A stretch of DNA of 25,299 nt from assembly GCA_002453155.1 (NCBI GenBank), contig DKGG01000061.1:1-25299 (forward strand), written 5' to 3'. Both the position numbers and the translations under genes were made by a program. Below, piece by piece: positions 7,580 to 16,522 of this stretch (positions within the stretch are counted from its first letter, which is position 1; the number at the start of each line of letters is the position of its first letter). This DNA is from Bdellovibrionaceae bacterium UBA6776. Its GTDB lineage: Bacteria > Bdellovibrionota > Bdellovibrionia > Bdellovibrionales > UBA1609. The notes under the pieces were generated by a model, which saw nothing but the letters and a program-made list of their open reading frames with translations, was not told the origin of the DNA and ran no database searches.

Positions 7580-8071
7580 TTAATATACAACGTCAACAGT
7601 GAAAGAACCGGTGTAGGCTCCAACAACTTGAGAAGCTCCAAGAGCTGCACGAGTCGCACCTACATAAAGGCTTTGGCTTCCAGTACCGTCCAAAAGTCCG
7701 TTCGCTCCAGCGGCAGGAAAAGATGCGAAAGAGTTAACTGCGATGGTTTCGTTGGCTCCACCACCACCAGTGATCATAGTCACGGTTCCGTCTGAAGGAA
7801 GAGTGATTGTGTAAGCAGTACTTGCCTGTCCAGAAACAGTAAAGCTGGCGTTTTCAGCGTCTTCAGCAGTTCCAGGAGCAACTGTTTTTGCAGCGGCACC
7901 AGGTACGTCAGACCCGAAATCCATGTCTGAGACTTGAGCAATAGAGATCGCAGCGATCACTTGTTGTACGGCGTTTGCGGTTGTTGATGCGGCTTTTGCC
8001 AAATCACCTTGAGTCATTACGAACGTCAAGGTAGCGGCAAGAGCAAGACTATAGCTGATATACTTCTTCAT
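7580..8071 (-). CDS. DUF4402 pilin-like exported protein, probable major subunit
   Basis: The 163-aa product begins MKKYISYSLALAATL with a signal peptide (cut probably after LAKA), then a small, Ala/Gly/Ser/Thr-rich DUF4402-type domain. Landmarks shared with its neighbour are MDFGS, ASFTVSGQ, LPSDGTVTMITG, LYVGATRAALG and the closing SFTVDVVY strand. The composition and the strong ribosome site (AGAGGAC three bases before the ATG) suit an abundant structural pilin. I chose the ATG at 8071; a longer in-frame ORF from 8116 adds only Asn/Gln-rich residues ahead of the signal peptide and lacks a ribosome site. It lies between the usher gene and the second paralogue. Assembly into a fibre is inferred from the chaperone and usher. 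Confidence 0.85.
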   Translation of the reverse strand: MKKYISYSLALAATLTFVMTQGDLAKAASTTANAVQQVIAAISIAQVSDMDFGSDVPGAAAKTVAPGTAEDAENASFTVSGQASTAYTITLPSDGTVTMITGGGGANETIAVNSFASFPAAGANGLLDGTGSQSLYVGATRAALGASQVVGAYTGSFTVDVVY

Positions 8072-8140
8072 AGTGTCCTCTTGTTGTTGTTTGGGGTTGT
8101 TATTCGTTGCTTGCATGAAGGTCTTTTCGACGGATCTTTA

Positions 8141-8175
8141 GGAAAATTTAAGGATTCCATTAGAATTTATTTTCC
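8141..8175 (-). promoter_or_regulatory. Inverted repeat between usher and major pilin genes
   Basis: GGAAAAT (8141-8147) and ATTTTCC (8169-8175) are exact complements, with a smaller ATTC/GAAT pairing inside. As minus-strand RNA this hairpin follows the usher stop and precedes the pilin leader. There is no T-run, so it may be a processing or mRNA-stabilising hairpin that lets pilin transcripts outlast usher transcripts; this is inference. Confidence 0.3.
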
Positions 8176-8190
8176 TTCAATTGAGGTTGG

Positions 8191-10749
8191 TTAGCGCAGC
8201 GTAAAGACAAAGCTTTGGTCCAGGTCGTCAGGGTTGTTCGTATCAACGGTGTAGGAGTCTGGTTGCAATTTCAATCGCAATTCCCGGACCTGTTGAGAGT
8301 TGGGTTTTAAGACATATTTCCCCCTCTTTAAATTTTGAAATAAAAAGTATCCGTCTCGATCGAGGTTTGCGTTTTCTACCTTTTTGTCAGATTCCACATC
8401 AAACAGTTCAAAGCGAATGCGAGGGATGTAATCTTTTTGAGAGATGACCTGTCCCTCAAGTTCGTAAATGCGCTCCAGAGGGATTTTAAAATGATTTTTT
8501 TGACCAGGTTGCAAAAGCAATCGATAGCCCTTTTCTTTGGGTCTGAGATTAGGATCTTGAATGGATGCCGGTGAAACTTTCACTTCCACATCTCGAAACA
8601 CGGGCAGCTCATAAACTGAAATCAGACCATTTGAAAGGGTTGAGTAGTCCTTTCGACCTTGAAGCCATTGGATGCGCGCATTTTCGTAGGCGGAATCCTT
8701 TTCATCCTTGCGGCCATTTCCATTTTCATCAATGAAGACCTCCATGTCGGCGTTTCCTTTCTCGGCAATGGGATCTTTGTTCCAGTGGAGTTCCTTTCGT
8801 TTCAAACTCCAATCCAAAGAAAATGAAAACCCACAGCGGATTTCATGCTCTTTGTCACCGTCCGTTTGAGCGTTAAAGATCAAGTTTACTTTTGAAAGAG
8901 AGGTGTTGGTTCCAAGTCCATAAAGCGGCTTGTAAGTATTGAAGTCATAGTTGGCCCTGGTCTGAATGCGGGTTCCTTTGCCGGAATCCCACTGAACTTG
9001 AAATGCAGCGGAAGTCACATCTTGAAAGGAGTAATTTAATGTTGGGCGCAGGGACCAATTGTATGAATTGTAGCGAAGGGCAATGGAATTTTCATCTCGT
9101 GTGATCAGTTCATTTTGGAAGGTCCATGAAAATTTTCCGGACGTGAGAGAGAGAACTTGCAGAAGATCGTTTTGTGCCTTTTGAGATTGGTAAGTTTTTT
9201 GGTTGAACCTGTATAGGGCATTGATACGACCAAACAAAGGCAAAGCCACATTGAGCCGCGTTTGGCCATTTGCAGGAGTTCCAGAGGTGTTGAGAACCGG
9301 TGATTGAAACTCCGACATGGCGTAGTGTTCTGCGGACCAGTTGGAAATTCCCAGTGGGAACTGCATTTGCCAACCGAAAGCGTCTCCTGCGTCCAATTGA
9401 TTGGCATAACGGAAGGCCCCGGATAAGGATCCAAAGTAACTTCGAACTCCTAAAAGAGAATAGCTGTGTCTTTCCTCTTCAAGAACTCCCAAGGGTGCTC
9501 TGGAAAATCCCATTTGTGCGCTTAAATTTTTGAAAAGATGAGTTTCGATTTGGGCTGAAGAGTCAAAGTGCCCTTTGACTTCTGCACCGTTGATAAAATA
9601 CTTGGTCTCTCCCTTACGAAGCATACCCTGTCCGACGTTAATGGTTTTGTATTCCGTGCGAGATTGGCCTTGAGGCCCATAGAATTTTAAAAGGTATTTG
9701 TTTTGGCCATAGATCAAGGGGAGATTCTCAAAGCGATAGCGACCATTCAGAGTTGCTTGCTTTCGATCAATCAAAGATTGGTTCAAATAGAGTTCAACTT
9801 CCCATCCTTGCTCCAGATCTCCCTCAATGACGGTGAAGGAATAAGTCGAGGATTCGTCAAAGCCGTAATTGGAAATGGAAATCCCTTTCCCGAAGTTGGA
9901 TCCACCAATCATGTCTACCTGGTTCATTGAGATGTCTCCCACGCGAAGGGAGCGAATCCACGCATTGTCCGAGGCTCCATAGAAGTGTTTTTCCGCACGC
10001 ATGCGGGCGTAACTGTTTTCGCTGGTTCGTCCCTCTCCTTGGAGGTAGACTTCCGTTCCCAGGACTTCGGTGCTGGCGGAGGTCGAATACTCCAGGCCCA
10101 CTTCGGGGTCGAGCTGAGAACTCCAATAGGGTTGAAGTTTTTGATCTAAGAAAATATTTGAGAGGCTCGAAGAATCCCCATCGAGAATTGGAAAACTTTC
10201 TTTCAGTTCCTTAAATTCAAGGCCTTTTATTTTAGTTTGCGAACGTCGAATGCTTTGAATGACAGGATATGGAACTGATGTTGAGAATATCATTTTTGAT
10301 TTCAACGAATCCATTTCAAACTTGAGCTCTAGAACTTTTGAAAGGAGGTCTTCGTGAATCACAAGTTCTTCACCGAGGAAAAACATTTTTCCGCAGTCTT
10401 CTTTGAATGAAGTCTCTTCGTCATCGAGCTTCTTTGTAATGTTGCAGTTTTTTGCGTCAAAAAGGACATTCAAGCGAGGGGCCTCGGTCTTTCCGCGAAG
10501 CTCTTGGCGGGTAGAACTCATCTCCACTTCGAATCCCAAAGACTCCATAAAATCGAGAAGTGAGATGTACCAGCCACTTGCGTTTTTATAGGCGATTTGA
10601 TTTTCGGACAGCACTTCACCGCTGGTCAAAGAGAGCCTCATGATGCGTTCTTCTTCCTCGGGTTGTATGACAACTTCTTTTGCAAATAACATTGGTTCCC
10701 AAACGAGAACCAAGATTATAAGGACAAATCTGAAAAGAAAATTGACCAT
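8191..10749 (-). CDS. Divergent fimbrial outer-membrane usher-like protein
   Basis: The 852-aa protein has a signal peptide (cut near MLFA-KEV), an N-terminal domain to about residue 160 (with YISLLDFMESLGFEVE and a Cys pair near residues 102 and 118), and a long beta-rich middle whose alternating strands and aromatic residues suit an outer-membrane barrel. LYLNQSLIDRKQATLNGRY and LPLIYGQNKYLLKFYGPQG resemble the usher segment where a plug domain joins the barrel. The C-terminal part (about 667-852) has a Ca-binding-type loop DENGNGRKDEKD and a carboxypeptidase-regulatory-like beta sandwich (LDRDGYFLFQNLKRGKYVL). It is the first gene of the locus. Usher identity rests on length, layout and neighbouring chaperone and pilin genes more than on FimD-like motifs. 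The GAAGGG site abuts the ATG, so initiation may be inefficient. Confidence 0.72.
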   Translation of the reverse strand: MVNFLFRFVLIILVLVWEPMLFAKEVVIQPEEEERIMRLSLTSGEVLSENQIAYKNASGWYISLLDFMESLGFEVEMSSTRQELRGKTEAPRLNVLFDAKNCNITKKLDDEETSFKEDCGKMFFLGEELVIHEDLLSKVLELKFEMDSLKSKMIFSTSVPYPVIQSIRRSQTKIKGLEFKELKESFPILDGDSSSLSNIFLDQKLQPYWSSQLDPEVGLEYSTSASTEVLGTEVYLQGEGRTSENSYARMRAEKHFYGASDNAWIRSLRVGDISMNQVDMIGGSNFGKGISISNYGFDESSTYSFTVIEGDLEQGWEVELYLNQSLIDRKQATLNGRYRFENLPLIYGQNKYLLKFYGPQGQSRTEYKTINVGQGMLRKGETKYFINGAEVKGHFDSSAQIETHLFKNLSAQMGFSRAPLGVLEEERHSYSLLGVRSYFGSLSGAFRYANQLDAGDAFGWQMQFPLGISNWSAEHYAMSEFQSPVLNTSGTPANGQTRLNVALPLFGRINALYRFNQKTYQSQKAQNDLLQVLSLTSGKFSWTFQNELITRDENSIALRYNSYNWSLRPTLNYSFQDVTSAAFQVQWDSGKGTRIQTRANYDFNTYKPLYGLGTNTSLSKVNLIFNAQTDGDKEHEIRCGFSFSLDWSLKRKELHWNKDPIAEKGNADMEVFIDENGNGRKDEKDSAYENARIQWLQGRKDYSTLSNGLISVYELPVFRDVEVKVSPASIQDPNLRPKEKGYRLLLQPGQKNHFKIPLERIYELEGQVISQKDYIPRIRFELFDVESDKKVENANLDRDGYFLFQNLKRGKYVLKPNSQQVRELRLKLQPDSYTVDTNNPDDLDQSFVFTLR

Positions 10750-10789
10750 CCCTTCAATGTTAATAAGATCTTAAGTGGATGTCCTTGAA

Positions 10790-10813
10790 CCCTTAACAAA
10801 ACAAATCTAAGGG
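10790..10813. promoter_or_regulatory. Small dyad in the divergent usher/methyltransferase intergenic region
   Basis: CCCTTA (10790-10795) and TAAGGG (10808-10813) are exact complements across a 12-base AT-rich spacer, midway between the divergent starts at 10749 and 10879. It could be an operator or a leader hairpin for the usher operon. The arms are short, so chance is possible. Confidence 0.25.
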
Positions 10814-10878
10814 CTTGAGGAGACTCCGAGACTGGACAATTGAGCGGGAAATTGTTTCCGAGACGAAAGGATATTCAA

Positions 10879-11475
10879 ATGTCACATTTCAATGACAAAG
10901 CGGCCGAGTGGGACAACGAAGGCAAAATCAAAATGATGGGAAAGCTGGCGGAAAAGACCATTTCGGCCTTGCAGCTCAAAGGCCCCTTGTCCGTGATGGA
11001 CTTTGGCTGCGGAACGGGGCTTTTTGGATTGGAATTTGCCGACTACGCCTCCTCCTTGTTGGGGGTGGACACTTCAGAAGGAATGCTCGAGGTCTTTGAT
11101 CAAAAAACCAAAGGCGAAGATCGCTTTCGATCAAAGTTAATCAATTTGGAACAGCAAAACCTCAATGAAAAATTTGATTTGATTGTCAGTTCCATGGCTT
11201 TTCACCACTTGAATCATCCCGATCAAATGATCTTAAAAATGAAGACTTTGCTAAATCCCAAGGGTCGTCTTGCCATTGTGGACTTGGACAAAGAAGACGG
11301 AACCTTTCATCCCAACAACTCAGAGATGGGCGTAAAACATTTTGGCTTTGGCAAAGAAGAGCTTGAAGCCTGGGCCCGAGAGGCGGGAATGAAATTCAGC
11401 CACCAAATCATCAATCAGGTGGAAAAAAACGACCGCAATTACGGTCAGTTTCTTGCCATCTTTACCAAGGATTGA
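10879..11475 (+). CDS. Class I SAM-dependent methyltransferase (198 aa)
   Basis: This is a small cytoplasmic methyltransferase of the UbiE/methyltransf_11 type. Motif I is VMDFGCGTGLFG (about residues 39-50), followed by GVDTSEGML with the acidic residue Asp64 that binds the SAM ribose, and motif IV/post-I FDLIVSSMAFHHLNHP. GRLAIVDLDKEDGTFHP and the NYGQFLAIFTK ending are typical of small-molecule methyltransferases. The substrate cannot be told. I chose the ATG at 10879, with AAAGGA seven bases upstream; a TTG at 10840 in frame lacks good spacing. It stands alone on the plus strand, divergent from the usher gene and convergent with the isomerase gene, whose stop lies five bases past its own. 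Confidence 0.85.
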   Translation: MSHFNDKAAEWDNEGKIKMMGKLAEKTISALQLKGPLSVMDFGCGTGLFGLEFADYASSLLGVDTSEGMLEVFDQKTKGEDRFRSKLINLEQQNLNEKFDLIVSSMAFHHLNHPDQMILKMKTLLNPKGRLAIVDLDKEDGTFHPNNSEMGVKHFGFGKEELEAWAREAGMKFSHQIINQVEKNDRNYGQFLAIFTKD

Positions 11476-11479
11476 TTTC

Positions 11480-13798
11480 TCAGAGGGGACTTTGACTGTA
11501 GCGGTTCAAGTCCAAAAGTCCCCGCTCATTGCTGACGGGATTGAGGGTTTGGGAAGAAAATTTCTGATACACCTTCCAAAAATTCTGGTCCTTTCGGGAG
11601 ACTCCATACTTTTTTAAAAAACCTGCAAGTTCTCCGGAGCCTTTTAAAGCTTCAAACTCTTCGACAAACTTCTTAAGCCCTTCTTTTTTAAGGACAATGA
11701 ATAAATTGACGTAACTGGTGGCCACGCCCTGAATGATGTCCAAGTTGTCACCGGCGGGATTTCTGCGTTCGTCTTCAAAAAGCAACATGGCCACATTGAA
11801 ATGGTCTTTGTTGTGAATCAAAGTCCACACATCAAGACCTGAATGATCTTCGACTCCGACCAAAATGGTGTCGGGGAGTTCAGACACAATTTCTGCAGGC
11901 AAATCGCGAAGGTGCGCCAACGGATGAGAAATTTCTGCACGCGGTTCGGTTTGCGCTTTCGCATAATGCTTCTTGGCCAGAAGATTTAGAAACTCCACCT
12001 TTGGATTTTGAGATTCGTACTTAATCGCAGTCGCAATCTGCGAACCTTCATAAGAATACTCTTTACTGAGTTTTTCTTTCGCATCTCCCGAAATCAAGTC
12101 GGCAAGTTCTTTAAGAACAGACTCTTTTTCTTTCGGAGTGGGCTGACTCCAACGGCCTCGAAGGGGAAGGCGATCTTTTTGGGGAAGAAAAGAAAGAAAC
12201 AAATCTTCCGAAGCAATGCGAGAGACTTCCATGTAAAGCCGTGAGTTCAACTGATGAAGTAAAGGACCAAACACATTGTAGCCGGCACTCAAATTGTAAT
12301 AGATGGATTCAAAGACGTGATAATCCAACACCCAAACTGTTTTTGGAGTTTGTCCTCTCAAGCCGTTCAACACATGGGCGCTGTCAAAGTGTCGAAACAC
12401 CGTCAGTGTGGCGTTTAAATTCTTTTTGTCTCCGTTCCACAAAGCGTTCAAATCCAAAGGAGGCTTACCCTTCAAAAAGTCAAACTTGGTGCGAACGCTT
12501 TTCCAGTAGTTGTCTCGAAAATCAATCAGCGGTGAAAAGCTGCTGCCAATTTCAGAGGGAAACTGAGTTTGAGCCGCCACCTGTTTGTAGATTTTTTCGG
12601 ACTGAACCAAGGGGTCTCTTTTAGGGTCTAAAAACAAAACCCAAAAATGATCGTTGATCACATTGAGTGCGGTTTGCCCTCGGCACACGGGACCTTTAAT
12701 GAAGGTCATCACAAAATAGTGGGCATTGTTTAAAAATAAGTTGTATCGGGATTCCACAGGAATGTCTTTGAAGGTTTCAAAGGGATTGCCGCCAGGGTTT
12801 CCGTAGGGAGGCATTTCCTTTGGCGTCCACTTCGATTGAAAAAAGTCCTTTTCCCATTCTTCCCGTTTGGTTTCGGAAAACGAAAAGGGGATGTTGCTTT
12901 TGTGAACCAAGGTGTTGGTAACAGGTCGTAAACGGTAGAAGAATTTTCCATCAATGGCTGCAAAGGGAAAATCCGTTCCTATTTCTTTGATCTCGCCTTT
13001 GTGGGTGCGAGACCGGACCAATTTGAAGTAGATCTTGGGTTGATCTTCAAAAAAGACATCCGCTAAAAAAAGATGTTCAAACAGGTACCGACTGGCAATT
13101 CGACTTTTAAGATCCTTGCGGTTGAAGAATTTCTCCCACTCTTCAATTTGAGGTTTTAAATCAGGCTGTTCTCGGAGGCGTTCTTCCATGGCCGACAAAG
13201 AAGGTCCTTTGGCGCCGTCTCTCAACCAGCTTTGAATGGTTGAAATTTCGTCGGACTCGAGACCTGGAAATCCAAACGGCATGCGGCCCGCCGGGTTGGC
13301 TTTAAGGAATTTTTCAACGGCTCGGTGTTTGGTGGAATCTATGCAAACCCGGCTGTACTCGGAATCAAACTTTTCTTGAAGTCCGGATTCGATCCCTTTG
13401 GGTTGGGAAATCATAAACGACAATAGACTTTGATTGCCCTCGGTGACTGGAAAAAATCCAAGTTCCCTCCATTGTTCGACAGAGTGAGCATCGGTGTAAA
13501 GGCGGGTGGGCTTTCGCGCTTTTAACTTAGGAAAGTCGTAGATGTTGACCAGGTTGGCTCCTCTAGAGACCCCTTCAAAACTGGTCAGGTTCAATTGGCA
13601 GGGAGAGTTAAAGCAAGAGTGGCAAGCCACACATTTTGAATCAAAAATGGGCTGGACCTTTAAAGAGTAATTGTCTTCCAAGTGGATGATGTCCGCGCGT
13701 TGAAGGCTGGGTTTGGGTTGAAAGAAAATCCAATAGGAAAGAAGTCCCGGCGCAAGCAGGGCTATGAAAATCAAAAGAATTTTTAGCAGTTTAGGCAT
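11480..13798 (-). CDS. cti: Fatty acid cis/trans isomerase (heme-containing, periplasmic)
   Basis: Cti converts cis double bonds of membrane phospholipid acyl chains directly to trans, stiffening the membrane quickly under solvent, heat or other stress. The 772-aa protein has an N-terminal membrane/signal segment (LLKILLIFIALLAPGLL) and a c-type heme site CVACH (Cys56, Cys59, His60) in the family context CVACHSCFNSPCQLNLTSFEG. NPAGRMPFGFPGLES follows, and the C-terminal part has VGVEDHSGLDVWTLIHN and YVNLFIVLKKEGL; length fits the family (about 770). I start at the ATG at 13798, giving a normal signal segment; the GAGG site touches the ATG. The longer reading from 13876 would begin inside a hairpin. 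It follows pepN on the same strand by about 100 bases. Confidence 0.92.
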   Translation of the reverse strand: MPKLLKILLIFIALLAPGLLSYWIFFQPKPSLQRADIIHLEDNYSLKVQPIFDSKCVACHSCFNSPCQLNLTSFEGVSRGANLVNIYDFPKLKARKPTRLYTDAHSVEQWRELGFFPVTEGNQSLLSFMISQPKGIESGLQEKFDSEYSRVCIDSTKHRAVEKFLKANPAGRMPFGFPGLESDEISTIQSWLRDGAKGPSLSAMEERLREQPDLKPQIEEWEKFFNRKDLKSRIASRYLFEHLFLADVFFEDQPKIYFKLVRSRTHKGEIKEIGTDFPFAAIDGKFFYRLRPVTNTLVHKSNIPFSFSETKREEWEKDFFQSKWTPKEMPPYGNPGGNPFETFKDIPVESRYNLFLNNAHYFVMTFIKGPVCRGQTALNVINDHFWVLFLDPKRDPLVQSEKIYKQVAAQTQFPSEIGSSFSPLIDFRDNYWKSVRTKFDFLKGKPPLDLNALWNGDKKNLNATLTVFRHFDSAHVLNGLRGQTPKTVWVLDYHVFESIYYNLSAGYNVFGPLLHQLNSRLYMEVSRIASEDLFLSFLPQKDRLPLRGRWSQPTPKEKESVLKELADLISGDAKEKLSKEYSYEGSQIATAIKYESQNPKVEFLNLLAKKHYAKAQTEPRAEISHPLAHLRDLPAEIVSELPDTILVGVEDHSGLDVWTLIHNKDHFNVAMLLFEDERRNPAGDNLDIIQGVATSYVNLFIVLKKEGLKKFVEEFEALKGSGELAGFLKKYGVSRKDQNFWKVYQKFSSQTLNPVSNERGLLDLNRYSQSPL

Positions 13799-13856
13799 CC
13801 TCTGTGGATAGTTCAGTTCACAGGGAATGTCTAGGAGGGAAAGGGCAAGCGGGTCA

Positions 13857-13884
13857 GTCCCAGCGTGTGCATTCACACTGGGAC
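13857..13884 (-). terminator. Hairpin between pepN and cti
   Basis: On the plus strand GTCCCAG (13857-13863) pairs with CTGGGAC (13878-13884), and TGTG (13866-13869) with CACA (13874-13877), with a two-base bulge and a four-base loop. It is a strong 11-bp stem 13 bases after the pepN stop. No T-run follows, so it may be a Rho-linked terminator, an attenuator, or a 3'-end stabiliser rather than a classical intrinsic terminator. Confidence 0.4.
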
Positions 13885-13897
13885 TTGAAAGTGTAGA

Positions 13898-16522
13898 TTA
13901 AGACTTCGGCGCTGGAGCCAAAGCTTTAGAAACCACCTCATAGGTGTTCTTTGAAAGGTTCTTCGTGGCGAGGATGCGTTCCAATTCGGCCTTCATCAAT
14001 TCGCGACGTTTGGGTTCGAACTTTCTCCAGTTGCTATAGACCGTGGCCGTGCGTCCTGCAACTTGAGGGTTGAGCGCATCCATCTTGAGCAGGCCATCCG
14101 TAAAGAACTTGTAACCCTTTCCAGACAAGTCATGAAAGTGGCGCAAGTTCGCTGAAGCAAACGCTCCATAAAGCGAGCGGCACTTGTTTGGATTTTTAAT
14201 GTCAAACACCGGATCTTTTTCAAGACTTTTACAGATCTCATGAACATCGTCCCGTTGAGAGATGGCTTGAAGTGTAAACCATTTGTCTATGGTGACGGGG
14301 TTTTCTTTGAAACGCTCGTAAAATTTTGCAAAACTTTGATCATGGGCTTCGCCTTTTTTATGAGTCAAAACACTTAAAGCGCCCACCATGGTGGTCATGT
14401 TTTTTGCGTTGTTGAACTGCTCATGGGCCAAAGTCTTTCCAGTGTCGTCCGTCAAGTGGCTCAAATACTTCAAGGCGATGTTTCTTAAAGATCTTGCCGC
14501 AGAAGACTTTGCTTCCATGTCGGTGGAGTTGCTCCAAGCCAAATCTTTGTGAATCTTTTCAAAAACCGTGCGGTGAGTTTGGGCCAGCTTGTTGAAGATC
14601 GCATCACGAGCCTCCATGACCGCATCGGGATCGATGTCTTTCATGGATTGAATGAAGTAATTCACATCTGGAAGAATCAAAAGCTGGGCCTTGAAGGCAT
14701 CATCAATTGTGTGGTCTTCCAAAATCGCCCCAAAAGCATTGACGTACGAGTCCGAAATTTCCATCTGTCTATTTTCCAACAAAGCTTTCACGCCTTTGTG
14801 CCACTGCGAAAGAGTCAACTGCTGAGTGGCTTCCCATCGGCTGAAAGAATCGCTGTCATTGGCCATCAAAAACAAAAGATCTTTTTCGGACCGTTCGGTC
14901 GTCACATTCACTGGCGCCGAAAATCCACGCAATAGAGAAAGCGTGGGCCGTTCACTGATGTTTTTGAATTCAAAAGTTTGCTCAGTCTCTTTCAACTCCA
15001 AAACTTTGGCCTGAACATCGGAACCTTTAGAATCCAACAGGGCCATAGAGATGGGAATGTGAAGAGGAAGTTTTTCCCCGGTGTCACCAGGAGTGACTGG
15101 ATTTTTCTGCTTCAACGTCAGCGAGTAAACTTTATTTGCCTCGTCATACTTTTCTTCAAACGAAATTTGTGGAGTTCCCGCCTGTTCGTACCAACGACGA
15201 AACTGAGTCAAGTCCACTCCGGAAGCTTCTTCCATGGCGCGAACAAAGTCGTCGGTGGTGACGGCCATTCCGTCAAACAATTCGAAATACTTTTTGATTC
15301 CCGCTTGAAACTTTTGTTCTCCAAGAAGGGTGTGAATCATTCGAATCACTTCCGCGCCTTTTTCATAAACGGTGGCGGTGTAAAAGTTATCGATGCTGAT
15401 GTAAGAAGTGGGGCGGATGGGGTGAGCCATGGGGCCGGCATCTTCTGCAAATTGATGGGACCTTAACTCATTCACGTCATCTATGCGTTTTACAGCGCGA
15501 GAGTTCAAGTCCGAGGAAAATTCTTGGTCACGAAAGACAGTTAAGCCCTCTTTCAAACTCAATTGAAACCAATCTCGGCAAGTGACACGGTTTCCTGTCC
15601 AGTTGTGAAAGTATTCGTGGCCCACCACACCTTCGATTTGCTCAAAATCACTGTCTGTGGCGGTCTCCATGTCGGCCAACACCAATCGAGAGTTGAAGAT
15701 GTTGAGGCCTTTGTTCTCCATGGCTCCTGCATTGAAGCTGTGAACAGAAACAATCATGTAAATGTCCAAGTCGTATTCCAGACCGAACCTCTCTTCGTCC
15801 CATTTCATGGATTTTTTCAAAGACTCCATGGCGTAGTGGGCGCGGTTTTCGTCGCCTTTGTCCACATAGATTTCAAGGCGCACTTCGCGACCTGATCCTG
15901 TGGTGTAGGTGTCTTTGATCATTCCCAAGTCGCCAGCGACCAAGGCAAAAAGGTAGCAAGGTTTTTTAAACGGATCTTGCCACTTCACTTGGTGACGGCC
16001 GCCTTCTAAGGTTTTGCTTTCGATCAAGTTCCCGTTGGAAAGAAGGTAAGGATAGCGCTTTTGGTCCGCTTCAATAGTTGTGGTGTAAGATGCCATGATG
16101 TCTGGGCGGTCCATAAAGTAAGTGATACGGCGAAAACCTTGGGATTCGTTTTGAGTGCACAGGTGTTTTCCAGAGCGGTAAAGGCCCTCAAGAGCGGTGT
16201 TTTTGTCCGGATCGATCTCGGTCTCAATTTTCAAAATAAATTTTTCAGGAAGATCGGTCAGAGTGAGACTGTGATCGGTGAGAGTGTACTGTTCGGACTC
16301 AAGGAGTTTGCCGTCCTTTTCGATGGAAACAAGTTTCAGGTTTTCTCCGTCCAGCTCTAAGGGAGCGTTGGCATCACCTTTGGGGTTTCTTTGGAATTGG
16401 CAAACCGAGGTCACCAAAGTGTGATTGTCGTAAATTTGAAATTTCAAATCGACCGTTTCAATGAAGTAGTTGGGGACTTGGTAGTCTTTCAGTTGAATTT
16501 CGCGCGGTTCCGAAGTTTTCAT
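13898..16522 (-). CDS. pepN: Aminopeptidase N (M1 family)
   Basis: The 874-aa protein is a cytoplasmic zinc aminopeptidase that removes N-terminal residues in the last steps of protein breakdown, which would suit an organism living on prey protein. The exopeptidase motif GAMEN lies at residues 266-270, the zinc motif HEYFH at 302-306 within GHEYFHNWTGNRVTCRDWF, and the third ligand Glu325 in LSLKEGLTVFRDQEFS. Spacing and total length are almost the same as in Escherichia coli PepN (870 aa). The C-terminal alpha-helical half is complete. The ATG at 16522 has a GAAGGGTG site seven bases upstream. It has no signal peptide. It is transcribed divergently from the GFA-type gene and is followed by cti. 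Confidence 0.96.
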   Translation of the reverse strand: MKTSEPREIQLKDYQVPNYFIETVDLKFQIYDNHTLVTSVCQFQRNPKGDANAPLELDGENLKLVSIEKDGKLLESEQYTLTDHSLTLTDLPEKFILKIETEIDPDKNTALEGLYRSGKHLCTQNESQGFRRITYFMDRPDIMASYTTTIEADQKRYPYLLSNGNLIESKTLEGGRHQVKWQDPFKKPCYLFALVAGDLGMIKDTYTTGSGREVRLEIYVDKGDENRAHYAMESLKKSMKWDEERFGLEYDLDIYMIVSVHSFNAGAMENKGLNIFNSRLVLADMETATDSDFEQIEGVVGHEYFHNWTGNRVTCRDWFQLSLKEGLTVFRDQEFSSDLNSRAVKRIDDVNELRSHQFAEDAGPMAHPIRPTSYISIDNFYTATVYEKGAEVIRMIHTLLGEQKFQAGIKKYFELFDGMAVTTDDFVRAMEEASGVDLTQFRRWYEQAGTPQISFEEKYDEANKVYSLTLKQKNPVTPGDTGEKLPLHIPISMALLDSKGSDVQAKVLELKETEQTFEFKNISERPTLSLLRGFSAPVNVTTERSEKDLLFLMANDSDSFSRWEATQQLTLSQWHKGVKALLENRQMEISDSYVNAFGAILEDHTIDDAFKAQLLILPDVNYFIQSMKDIDPDAVMEARDAIFNKLAQTHRTVFEKIHKDLAWSNSTDMEAKSSAARSLRNIALKYLSHLTDDTGKTLAHEQFNNAKNMTTMVGALSVLTHKKGEAHDQSFAKFYERFKENPVTIDKWFTLQAISQRDDVHEICKSLEKDPVFDIKNPNKCRSLYGAFASANLRHFHDLSGKGYKFFTDGLLKMDALNPQVAGRTATVYSNWRKFEPKRRELMKAELERILATKNLSKNTYEVVSKALAPAPKS

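Noticed and set aside
13799..13876. Longer N-terminus for Cti from the ATG at 13876
   Set aside because: That ATG sits in the loop of a strong hairpin, has no ribosome site, and would bury the signal segment 26 residues inside.
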